The notes under the pieces are model-generated. The model searched no databases. It was not told where the DNA came from and worked only from the letters and a program-made list of their open reading frames with translations. A program made the position numbers and the translations under genes. Positions 34,499-41,028 of a DNA stretch of 41,028 nt are shown here, piece by piece (the first letter of the stretch is position 1; each line of letters begins with the position of its first letter). Source of the stretch: Chitinophagaceae bacterium (lineage in GTDB: Bacteria > Bacteroidota > Bacteroidia > Chitinophagales > Chitinophagaceae); contig CANKLV010000003.1 of assembly GCA_947483415.1 (NCBI GenBank), positions 1 through 41,028 of the forward strand, in the 5' to 3' direction.

Positions 34499-35020
34499 AT
34501 GAATATTTTTAATTCTAAAATCCAAGGTCGAAAATCTTTTCGATTAAGAGATTTTGATTACGCTCAAGATGGACTTTATTTTCTTACCATCAATTGCCAC
34601 AATAGGAGAAGTCTTTTTGGAGAAATTCAATTAAATAAGCATGAGAAATTCAAAGTTGAAATGCAATTAAGTGATGCAGGTAAAATAGCAAATCAATGTT
34701 GCTTAGATATTCCAAATCATTTTCCAAATGTAATTTTACACGATTATATAATTATGCCCAATCACATTCATGCAATTATTGAATTAAATAACAAAGTAGG
34801 GGTTGAAAATCTTCAACCTCGACGAAATGAATTTCAAAAAATCATTCCTGGTTCTATTGGATCAATTGTGCGAGGTTTTAAAATTGGCGTAACCAAATGG
34901 ATGCGACAAAATACAGACATACATGATGTTTGGCAACGTAATTATTACGAAGTCATAATTAATAATGACCAAGCATATAATGAAATATCAATGTACATTT
35001 CAAATAACCCCAAAAATTGA
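34499..35020 (+). CDS. REP-associated tyrosine transposase (RAYT, IS200-like Y1 family)
   Basis: The 173-residue single-strand transposase of the HUH superfamily starts with R-R/K-S-F-R-L and Y-F-L-T-I-N-C-H-N-R-R (about 26-36). The metal site is His89-I-His91 in M-P-N-H-I-H. The catalytic Tyr is one of Y149/Y150 in W-Q-R-N-Y-Y-E. The usual His after that Tyr is Val here (Y-E-V-I-I). A ten-residue insert, V100-G-V-E-N-L-Q-P-R-R109, is encoded by a copy of the REP-like palindrome that also lies after the gene. The frame is intact, so it may be active on the nearby REP elements. It is flanked by dusB and the response regulator. Confidence 0.88.
   Translation: MNIFNSKIQGRKSFRLRDFDYAQDGLYFLTINCHNRRSLFGEIQLNKHEKFKVEMQLSDAGKIANQCCLDIPNHFPNVILHDYIIMPNHIHAIIELNNKVGVENLQPRRNEFQKIIPGSIGSIVRGFKIGVTKWMRQNTDIHDVWQRNYYEVIINNDQAYNEISMYISNNPKN
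34796..34824 (+). repeat. REP-like palindrome inside the RAYT reading frame
   Basis: The copy begins GTAGGGGTTGAA-AATC-TTCAACC, identical over 23 bases to the copy at 35040, then diverges (TCGAC instead of CTTAC). It encodes the insert V-G-V-E-N-L-Q-P-R-R of the transposase. Confidence 0.85.
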
Positions 35021-35039
35021 CTTGAAGAAGATGAAAAAT

Positions 35040-35089
35040 GTAGGGGTTGAAAATCTTCAACCCTTACAAGTAAAATCTTCAACCCTTAC
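35040..35089. repeat. REP-like palindrome and half-copy after the RAYT gene
   Basis: GTAGGGGTTGAA (35040-35051), loop AATC, TTCAACCCTTAC (35056-35067) form a 12-bp imperfect palindrome (11/12). A second half-copy, AAAATCTTCAACCCTTAC, follows at 35072-35089. The end of the half-copy gives the TAA stop of the response regulator gene on the minus strand (35086-35088). Confidence 0.88.
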
Positions 35090-35721
35090 GACTGCATCAA
35101 ATTATGTTCAAGTGCATATAAAGTGAGTGCAGTATTGGTTTTCATGTTCATCTTTGTTAAGATTCTTGAACGATAAGTACTTACTGTTGTTAAGCTCAAA
35201 AGCATAGAGTCTGCAATTTCAGAAATGGTTTTTCCAGACGCCAGCAATTGAAGCACCGTAAATTCCCGGTCAGATAGGATATGGTGAAGCGGCGCGCCAT
35301 TATTTTTATCAACTATAGAAGCTAGTTTTTCTGCAACATTTGGGGTAATATATTTTTTTCCATTAAGCACCCTTTTAACTGCGTCAACCAATTCTTCTGG
35401 CGCCAAATCTTTACTCAAATAGCCCGATGCCCCAGCCTTTAAAACACGAATGGCATAATGATCTTCGGAGTGAATGCTTAAAATTAAAACGGGCAGTTTG
35501 GGTCTTAATAATTTAATTTGTGGCAATGCATCTAATCCACTTCTTCCTGGCATAGATAAATCACTAATGACCAAATCCCAATTTTTTTGAATGATTTGTT
35601 CAATCATAGATTCCGCATCTTTTGCTTCGCCGATATTACAATCAGGGAAACCTTCCTGCAATATTTGTTGAATGCCTTTTCTTACAACGGTGTGATCGTC
35701 AGCAATTAAAATGTCAAGCAT
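35086..35721 (-). CDS. NarL/FixJ-family response regulator
   Basis: The 211-residue protein has a receiver domain (about 1-120) with acidic D8, D9, phosphorylation site Asp54 in I-S-D-L-S-M-P-G and Lys in S-K-D-L-A-P-E. A LuxR-type helix-turn-helix follows (about 145-207, L-S-D-R-E-F-T-V-L-Q-L-L-A-S-G). It should be phosphorylated by the adjacent kinase and bind DNA as a dimer. Its start overlaps the kinase end by 8 bases, so the genes are translationally coupled. The stop TAA comes from the REP-like sequence, so the native C-terminus may have been altered slightly by insertion. Confidence 0.92.
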   Translation of the reverse strand: MLDILIADDHTVVRKGIQQILQEGFPDCNIGEAKDAESMIEQIIQKNWDLVISDLSMPGRSGLDALPQIKLLRPKLPVLILSIHSEDHYAIRVLKAGASGYLSKDLAPEELVDAVKRVLNGKKYITPNVAEKLASIVDKNNGAPLHHILSDREFTVLQLLASGKTISEIADSMLLSLTTVSTYRSRILTKMNMKTNTALTLYALEHNLMQS

Positions 35722-38176
35722 CTTGTAAATTATTTTTAGGGATTTGTAAATTCAAAATCGTGCCTTTATTCAGCGTACTCTTAATGGTTAATATGCCGCC
35801 AATCATAATCGCTCTTTCTTTCATGCCCAATAATCCTAAACTTCTTTTGTTTTTATCTGATGAATGATCAAATCCAATTCCATTGTCTTCTATTTTAAAA
35901 ATATAATGATGATTGAATTCAGAAAAAACAGTTGTAACCATTGTTGCTTTTGAATGCCTAAGAATATTGGTTAAACTCTCTTGGAATATTCTGAAAATAG
36001 CGGTTGATATTTTTTGATCTATTGTTGAAGTTACGTTTTCTGCTACAAAACTGGTTTCAATATTATAGTGATTTTGAAATTCATCAGATTCCCATTCCAA
36101 AGCAGAAATAAGCCCCAAATCATCTAAAATACTGGGCCTGAGTTGAGCCGCAATTCTTCTAACCGTTTTTAATGTTTGATCAGATAATGCGATACTTTGA
36201 TTGATGTGGTTTGAAATTTCCGGTGTTGCATTTATTAATTTTTTATTCAACCAAGAGATGCTCATTTTTAATCCGGTTAATTGCTGACCTAATTCATCAT
36301 GTATTTCCCTTGAAATTCTTGTTCTTTCTTCTTCTCTGATGTTTTGCAAATCTGTTGCCAAATTTCGTAATTCTTGTTGAACTTTTACGCGCTCCGAAAT
36401 ATCAATGCCTACGCCCATCATACAATCTTGGTCTCCCATTTTAATATAAATACCGGTAAAATAATAAGGAATTCTTCGACCATCTTTTGTAAGTAAATCT
36501 GCCTCAATTGAATCTGCTCCGTTTTCGAAAACACCATTTATTTTTTCTATAAGAATTGATTTGTTTTCTTCTACAAAAAAATCAAGTGGATGTAATCTAG
36601 CCATCTCTTTCTTATTGTAACCGGTTATGTTTAGAATATTATCATTCCATCTCATGAAATCACCTTCTTTATTGAACATATAAAAAATCCCTGGTAAACT
36701 GTTTATGAGCCCATCAGACAATTCCTTTTCATTTATAATTTCTTGCTTTATTTCTTCTTCAATGGTGATATTTTGTACGCACCCTACAAGTCTTGTTGGT
36801 TCTCCGTTTTCGTTGTAAATGATGATTGATTTGTTAACCAATATTAGCCACTCAACTTCATTTTTTTTGAACCTGTATTTAAAATAAAAAATCGTTTTTT
36901 TGTTAACAAGTGTATCTGTAATAAGCGTGTTTAATGTAGTAAAATCTTCTGGGTGAATTCGAGATTGCAATTCATCGTAAAAAATATATTCATCAACAAT
37001 TTTTTTGAAATAGCTTAAGTATTTTTTATTTCCCCAAATTTTATCACTGCCAAATTTCATATCCCAAATGGCATCATCAGTTGCCTCCATCATTAATTCA
37101 AATCGTGTATTTATCAGTTTTTGCTCACTTATTTTTAATTCAACTTCTTTTTCAAGATTTTTTTGAATATCAATTTGGTTTGAAATATTTCTAATTACGG
37201 TTACGGTGCCAATGGCTTTATTTTGTTCGTCGTAAAAGTTAGAGGTTGAAGCATTAACATTAATTGGCGCTCCGTCTTTACTTATGTAAATTAAGTTCCC
37301 GTTCCACTTTTTATCCAAATCTATTTTGGAAAGTACTTCTTCTAAATTGCTGGCTCCGAAATCTGTTTTTAATAAAATGGATAATCGAACACCAACAGCT
37401 TCTGCTTTGCTAAATCCAAATAATTGTTCTGCATAAATGTTCCAATCTGTAATTATAAAATTTTTATCCGTTGTAATAATTGGGTCATAAATGTTTAATA
37501 AGATAGAACTGTTCAGTTGTAAAAGGCGTTCTCTAATTCGAAGTTTTTTTAGTTTGCGAAAAATCCAAAAAAACATAAAACCAAAAAACAAAATTGAAAT
37601 GGTATATCCAATGTTAATAATAGCAAATCGGTTATTCAACAATTTGTTATTTAAGTAATTTGATTTTTCAAGTTTATTAATGTTTTTTTCCGAAAATGCA
37701 GCATGTTCAATTTCAAACGCATTCATTAATGAAATTCCTTTGCTCGATGAAACAAAATGATTTGCTGAATCATGCCCCCATTTTTTTCTTACGTTAATCG
37801 ATTCTTTTAAAAAATAAATATTATTTTCTATAGCAGATTTAAGTTTTTCAAAATCATCTTTCTCGTTATTTTTTTCGCCTTTTAAATTTTGTAATTCAAA
37901 AATGTTTTTGCGAAGTGAATCTTCAAAGTTTAGAAAGTTGGCAACGTGCACTTCATTGTTTTCAATTAAATAATTCAATTGTAAAGTTTCTAATTGCTTA
38001 AGGTTATCATTTATCTTTTGTAATTGATTTAATCTTTTTAAAGATGTTTCAATATTGGTTGATTCCGTATACGCTGCTTTTAAATCGTAATAAGTGATCA
38101 AAATAAAATACAAAAGTCCAAGTGTGGCCAATGTAAAAGAAATAAGCACAAAAGACTTGGTTTTCTTAATGTTCAT
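35714..38176 (-). CDS. PAS-domain sensor histidine kinase (HisKA_3/NarX type)
   Basis: The protein is 820 residues from ATG 38174-38176; a TTG three codons earlier is less likely. It has membrane helix 1 (about 7-27), a periplasmic helical domain resembling CHASE3 (about 30-180), and helix 2 (about 187-210). Three PAS domains follow at about 215-335, 350-475 and 485-605. The HisKA_3 dimerisation domain carries phospho-acceptor His626 in R-E-I-H-D-E-L-G, and the HATPase_c domain (about 700-815) has the N, G1 and G2 boxes (I-E-D-N-G-I-G-F; L-G-L-L-G-M-K-E-R). It senses an unknown signal and phosphorylates the coupled NarL-type regulator. Confidence 0.92.
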   Translation of the reverse strand: MNIKKTKSFVLISFTLATLGLLYFILITYYDLKAAYTESTNIETSLKRLNQLQKINDNLKQLETLQLNYLIENNEVHVANFLNFEDSLRKNIFELQNLKGEKNNEKDDFEKLKSAIENNIYFLKESINVRKKWGHDSANHFVSSSKGISLMNAFEIEHAAFSEKNINKLEKSNYLNNKLLNNRFAIINIGYTISILFFGFMFFWIFRKLKKLRIRERLLQLNSSILLNIYDPIITTDKNFIITDWNIYAEQLFGFSKAEAVGVRLSILLKTDFGASNLEEVLSKIDLDKKWNGNLIYISKDGAPINVNASTSNFYDEQNKAIGTVTVIRNISNQIDIQKNLEKEVELKISEQKLINTRFELMMEATDDAIWDMKFGSDKIWGNKKYLSYFKKIVDEYIFYDELQSRIHPEDFTTLNTLITDTLVNKKTIFYFKYRFKKNEVEWLILVNKSIIIYNENGEPTRLVGCVQNITIEEEIKQEIINEKELSDGLINSLPGIFYMFNKEGDFMRWNDNILNITGYNKKEMARLHPLDFFVEENKSILIEKINGVFENGADSIEADLLTKDGRRIPYYFTGIYIKMGDQDCMMGVGIDISERVKVQQELRNLATDLQNIREEERTRISREIHDELGQQLTGLKMSISWLNKKLINATPEISNHINQSIALSDQTLKTVRRIAAQLRPSILDDLGLISALEWESDEFQNHYNIETSFVAENVTSTIDQKISTAIFRIFQESLTNILRHSKATMVTTVFSEFNHHYIFKIEDNGIGFDHSSDKNKRSLGLLGMKERAIMIGGILTIKSTLNKGTILNLQIPKNNLQDA

Positions 38177-38226
38177 GATGAGCAACTTAATTTAGTTTGT
38201 AAATATATTTTAATCTACAAACAAAA

Positions 38227-38445
38227 CTAAACATGCATAAATAATCGTATGCAAGTCCAATAAAGGGCAATCAATGCAATAAGTAAAGAAACAGGAATGA
38301 CTATTTTTTTACGATACCATGTTTCGGAGCCATATGGCTTACCAATGATAAAATAAGCAAGAAGTAGAATGATGATTTAGATAAATAAATGACCATAGAA
38401 TTTTCTGAATATCAAAAGAGATTTCCACTTTGTTCTAATCAACAT
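38227..38445 (-). pseudogene. Small two-helix membrane protein gene broken by a nonsense codon
   Basis: An ATG at 38443-38445 opens a frame M-L-I-R-T-K-W-K-S-L-L-I-F-R-K-F that meets a TAA at codon 23 (38377-38379). It then continues without stops for 49 more codons to TAG at 38227-38229. The part after the stop encodes two hydrophobic helices (I-I-I-L-L-L-A-Y-F-I-I-G, and I-P-V-S-L-L-I-A-L-I-A-L-Y-W) joined by K-P-Y-G-S-E-T-W-Y-R-K-K. The stop lies at the edge of the first helix, and a single base change (for example TTA to TAA) would explain it. The product is unknown. It lies in a 430-base stretch with no other gene. Confidence 0.55.
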
Positions 38446-38560
38446 TTTATTTCTATCGACCATTACAATATGGCTAATGGTTATTAAAAAAAATTTGACT
38501 TAATATCTATTTGTAGCTTCGTAGAAATTCGTTTAATCCTTGCTTATAGTAAGATTCATT

Positions 38561-38593
38561 TTTTGCTATTGTTTTTTTTATACCTTATTTTTG
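38561..38593 (+). promoter_or_regulatory. Promoter of the TylF-like methyltransferase gene
   Basis: TTTTG (38561-38565), a 20-base spacer and TATTTTTG (38586-38593) match both elements of the Bacteroidota consensus. The ATG follows 18 bases after the -7 box. This is the best two-part promoter in the window. Confidence 0.7.
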
Positions 38594-38611
38594 ATTAAAT
38601 AAAATATAAAA

Positions 38612-39322
38612 ATGAGCATTAAAATCGCCAGATTTACCAAGTCTATTTTCGTTAAATTTAAACTGCACTTAATTTTTGGATTTTTGGAAGGATTTTTTAT
38701 ACAATTCGCACAACTAATTAAAATGTCGAAATGGATAAATGAAAGTAGGGATATCGATGGCAATGATTTTTTTTCAAAATGGGATTATGAAAAGAGATTT
38801 AAACTTTACAGTAATATAATTCAAAATGAAAAATTAGAGGAGGAAATAAATTATTTAGAGTTTGGCGTTGCTTCTGGAGTGTCATTTGAATGGTGGATGA
38901 AAAAAAATACAAATGCTTCATCGCGATTTTACGGCTTCGATACTTTTACCGGTTTGCCAGAAGATTTTGGACAATACAAAAAAGGGTATTTTAATTCAGG
39001 ATCTATTCCAGTTATTATTGACAATAGAGGAAAATTTTATCAGGGATTATTTCAGCAAACATTACCTGGTTTTTTGAAGGAGTTTGATAGTACAAAACGA
39101 AATGTGGTAATGATGGATGCTGATCTTTATACGGCAACTTTATACACGCTTACTAGCCTTGCTCCTTATTTAAAAAAAGGAGATATTATTTTGTTTGACG
39201 AGTTTTGTGTTCCTACACATGAATTTAAGGCTTACCAGGACTTCATTAATAGTTATTATGTAGAGTTAGAGCCCATTGGAGTAGCCAACAACTATTACTT
39301 CATTGCATTTAAAATTAAATAA
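38612..39322 (+). CDS. TylF/MycF-like class I SAM-dependent methyltransferase
   Basis: The 236-residue protein has a class I methyltransferase core with Y-L-E-F-G-V-A-S-G-V-S (81-91) as SAM motif I, F-Y-G-F-D-T-F-T-G-L-P-E (106-117) as the family-specific loop, and M-M-D-A-D-L-Y (a metal-binding block as in TylF/MycF). An N-terminal hydrophobic region (about 15-37) is not a clear signal. Relatives methylate hydroxyl groups of sugars, but the substrate here is unknown. The gene is isolated with its own good promoter and no polyketide or glycan cluster near it, so antibiotic biosynthesis is not implied. Confidence 0.78.
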   Translation: MSIKIARFTKSIFVKFKLHLIFGFLEGFFIQFAQLIKMSKWINESRDIDGNDFFSKWDYEKRFKLYSNIIQNEKLEEEINYLEFGVASGVSFEWWMKKNTNASSRFYGFDTFTGLPEDFGQYKKGYFNSGSIPVIIDNRGKFYQGLFQQTLPGFLKEFDSTKRNVVMMDADLYTATLYTLTSLAPYLKKGDIILFDEFCVPTHEFKAYQDFINSYYVELEPIGVANNYYFIAFKIK

Positions 39323-39471
39323 CAAACTGTTATTTGTGTTGGTCTTTTCAATGTAAAATCAAGCAGCATTTTTTAAAATGGAATGGACGATTGTATCAAA
39401 GCCATAAAAAACCGTTTTTTGAACTTATTCAATTTGAACAACAAATCAGTTCAGAATTTTAAGATCAATTC

Positions 39472-39714
39472 TCATTTTGTTATTAATAAAAACAAATGAA
39501 TTGTACGCAGATCATTTGTCGAATGGTACTGATGGATTTGAGTTCGAAATTTTGGGTTGATGTTTGCGTTTGGTAATTTTTTAACGAAATATCCTGCATA
39601 TCCACGTAAACTTATATCCTCTATTTCTAAAAATTTGTTGTATTTTAATTGGATGGGCGAAATGTATTTCGAAGATAAGCGTAATGGGTAGTCATAAATA
39701 AAAGTAACTAAATA
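39472..39714 (-). pseudogene. Possible remnant of a protein-coding gene
   Basis: On the minus strand a frame of 80 codons lies between stop codons, with no ATG. Its composition looks protein-like (for example I-Y-D-Y-P-L-R-L-S-S-K-Y, and I-E-D-I-S-L-R-G-Y-A-G-Y-F-V). I do not recognise the family. It fills most of the 397-base gap between the methyltransferase and SOUL genes; the rest (39323-39471) shows nothing I can name. A chance open frame is quite possible. Confidence 0.28.
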
Positions 39715-39719
39715 CTAAA

Positions 39720-40304
39720 ATGAAAATACTATTGATTTTACTTGCAATAATCCTAACAGCTTTTACAACTGTTCAACTTTATTTAATAAAAGGACAAAGA
39801 AATATTGAAAGATACCCTTACGTTGTCAATAAAAAATACAAGCAATTTGAAATAAGAACTTATGAAACTACTTTATTTACTTCAGTCAAACTCTCCACAA
39901 AAGGGTATAAAAATTCTTCAAGTAAAGGGTTCTCTATTTTAGCTGGATATATTTTTGGAAATAATGAAAGAAGTGAAAAAATAGCTATGACTTCTCCTGT
40001 TTCGATGTCATTAGACGACTCGATGACTATGATGTTTATGGTTCCTAAGAAATTTAATAAGGACATGCTTCCTAAGCCAAATCAATCAGGGATAGAATTT
40101 AAAGAAGAACCTGCAAAAACCGTTGCAGCGATAGGTTTTGATGGTTGGGCTAATGATGCTAAAATAGAAAAGTATAAACAGCAATTAAAAGCAGCATTAG
40201 ATGCTGAAGGTATCAAGTATTCGAATCGATTTTATTTCTTTGGCTATAATGCACCCTTTGAAGTGTTTAGTCGAAAAAATGAAATTATAGTTGAATTGCA
40301 GTAA
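39720..40304 (+). CDS. SOUL family heme-binding-like protein
   Basis: The 194-residue protein has an N-terminal hydrophobic segment (about 1-22) that could be a signal anchor. The SOUL domain follows: Y-K-Q-F-E-I-R-T-Y-E (about 40-49), F-S-I-L-A-G-Y-I-F-G-N-N, the family hallmark K-I-A-M-T-S-P-V-S-M, and the ending Y-N-A-P-F-E ... R-K-N-E-I-I-V-E-L. SOUL proteins bind heme or related tetrapyrroles in eukaryotes, but the ligand in bacteria is largely untested. The gene stands alone; a Bacteroidota -7 box is not evident upstream. Confidence 0.88.
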   Translation: MKILLILLAIILTAFTTVQLYLIKGQRNIERYPYVVNKKYKQFEIRTYETTLFTSVKLSTKGYKNSSSKGFSILAGYIFGNNERSEKIAMTSPVSMSLDDSMTMMFMVPKKFNKDMLPKPNQSGIEFKEEPAKTVAAIGFDGWANDAKIEKYKQQLKAALDAEGIKYSNRFYFFGYNAPFEVFSRKNEIIVELQ

Positions 40305-40365
40305 GAAAGGTTTTGTAGATAATCTATAAACCATAATACCAACAGAAACGTAGAAAAATTGTATT

Positions 40366-40734
40366 TTATTTAGCTGTTGAATCAGTGGACTCTTTCATGG
40401 CTTCTTTCATAGTTTCTTCAAATTCTGATAAACCGTTTTTCATTTCCTTCATAAGCATGGGGATTCTTATTTGACTATATCTATCAATTAATTCATTTGC
40501 TTTATCTCTTTCTTCTTCGGTCATTTTGTATTCATTCAATTCAAAATCTTCTTTGAATTTTTTCATTCTGCGATCAGCATCTTTCCACTCTTGTTCAGTT
40601 AGAGTGCCGGGATTATTTTTCGCTTTTTTATCACCGATTCTATATCACTTTGAAATTTAAGCTTATTGGTATTGCAGGAAAAAAGTAATGCAATTATTGA
40701 AAATACAGTAATAATTAAAAATCCTTTTCTCATT
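40366..40734 (-). pseudogene. Small lipoprotein gene with a frameshift in an A-run
   Basis: From ATG 40732-40734 the first frame encodes a lipoprotein signal (F-S-I-I-A-L-L-F-S-C), then F-Q-S-D-I-E-S-V-I-K-K, and ends at a stop near codon 46. The following frame continues A-K-N-N-P-G-T-L-T-E-Q-E-W-K-D-A-D-R-R-M and then a Lys/Glu-rich helical stretch to the stop at 40366. Adding one A to the run of six at 40625-40630 joins both into about 122 residues. The joined protein (E-W-K-D-A-D ... L-T/M-T-E-E-E-R-D-K-A) resembles small DUF6565-type lipoproteins of Bacteroidota. Either the gene is newly broken, or the base is missing from the assembly. Confidence 0.65.
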
Positions 40735-41028
40735 TAAAATACATTTAATATATTGATGATAAAATTTATTAAATCTTAGAGTTCGATTGGGAATAGATTA
40801 TTAGTTATACAGACATCTTAAATTAAGTAATATGAATTTAGGATTTAAACTATTAATAAAAAAAGAATTAAAGAAATTTGTTCACTACTCTTCGATAAAA
40901 AATTAATAAAATCGCCATGATAAAGTAATAGGCCGTGGGAATTGGGTTGATACTTTTTCCAATACTTTAGTCCTTTTAAATTACTGCTGTCAGGTTTAGT
41001 TGCTGATTTGATTTCAGGCGGTGCGTAA
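40735..41028 (-). other. Right edge: possible fragment of a membrane protein gene
   Basis: No complete gene is visible. On the minus strand one frame from the edge reads Y-A-P-P-E-I-K-S-A-T-K-P-D, and another reads P-T-A-Y-Y-F-I-M-A-I-L-L-I-F-Y-R-R, which resembles a membrane helix with a basic end and stops at 40868-40870. They could be parts of one gene with a frameshift, or chance. I cannot assign a family. Confidence 0.2.

Noticed and set aside
38612-39322. TylF-like methyltransferase as a sign of antibiotic biosynthesis
   Set aside because: It is isolated, with no polyketide, peptide or sugar biosynthesis genes around it.
39382-39498. Plus-strand frame of 38 codons starting M-D-D-C-I-K
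   Set aside because: It is too short, has no promoter or family match, and lies in AT-rich DNA where such frames arise by chance.

Overview
The window is AT-rich DNA from a member of the Bacteroidota, most likely the Chitinophagaceae or a near relative. The reasons are the gliding-motility/type IX secretion genes gldE and gldD beside mutY, the long form of IspG, an AURKAIP1/COX24-type mini ribosomal protein, a DUF3109 protein, an ECF sigma/anti-sigma set, and many promoters of the Bacteroidota type (TAnnTTTG at -7). Start codons are often TTG or GTG, and Shine-Dalgarno sequences are weak or absent.

Layout. 1-830: the 5' end of an rsh ((p)ppGpp synthetase/hydrolase) gene on the minus strand, the wreck of an ORF6N-domain gene, and a tRNA-Leu(UAG) with its terminator. 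831-4325: trigger factor (plus), then rng and a 29-residue ribosomal-type protein (minus). 4370-8916: a TPR protein and HU (minus) diverge from mutY-gldE-gldD (plus); the ssb gene often found in this locus is absent. 8965-16093: a plus-strand run of DUF3109, an OXA-like lipoprotein lacking its catalytic Ser and Lys, ispG, nadB, a lipid A-type acyltransferase and ruvB. 16103-22604: a minus-strand run of an AlkA-like glycosylase, cysS, an EEP-family nuclease/phosphatase, a tandem pair of rhomboids (one with intact and one with lost catalytic residues) and rlmD. 22727-26143: a thioredoxin-fold lipid/redox-type exported protein and a parvulin-type PPIase. 26183-33342 (minus): a sigma/anti-sigma/Spy-like operon, the C-terminal half of a transketolase, galE, a PiT phosphate transporter with its DUF47/PhoU-like partner, and a CPBP protease. 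33389-35089: dusB and a REP-associated tyrosine transposase (RAYT) with REP-like palindromes. 35086-38176 (minus): a PAS histidine kinase/NarL-type regulator pair. 38186-41028: sparse DNA with a TylF-like methyltransferase, a SOUL protein and several broken small genes.

How the genes relate. Most of the window is conserved housekeeping: translation (tig, rng, cysS, rlmD, dusB, tRNA), DNA repair (mutY, alkA-like, ruvB), cofactor and isoprenoid synthesis (nadB, ispG) and envelope biogenesis (gldE/gldD, acyltransferase, PPIase, rhomboids). The accessory and decaying parts are the ORF6N remnant, the RAYT/REP island and the last 3 kb.

The most unusual items are: (1) a RAYT whose reading frame contains a copy of the palindrome that also follows the gene, where that palindrome supplies the stop codon of the neighbouring response regulator; (2) a class D beta-lactamase-fold lipoprotein with E-T-F-D in place of S-x-x-K; (3) a rhomboid with G-A-N-A in place of G-A-S-G next to one with an intact site; and (4) several genes whose -7 promoter box lies only 3-4 bases before the start codon, predicting leaderless mRNAs. 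I see no CRISPR array, prophage or clear defence island.
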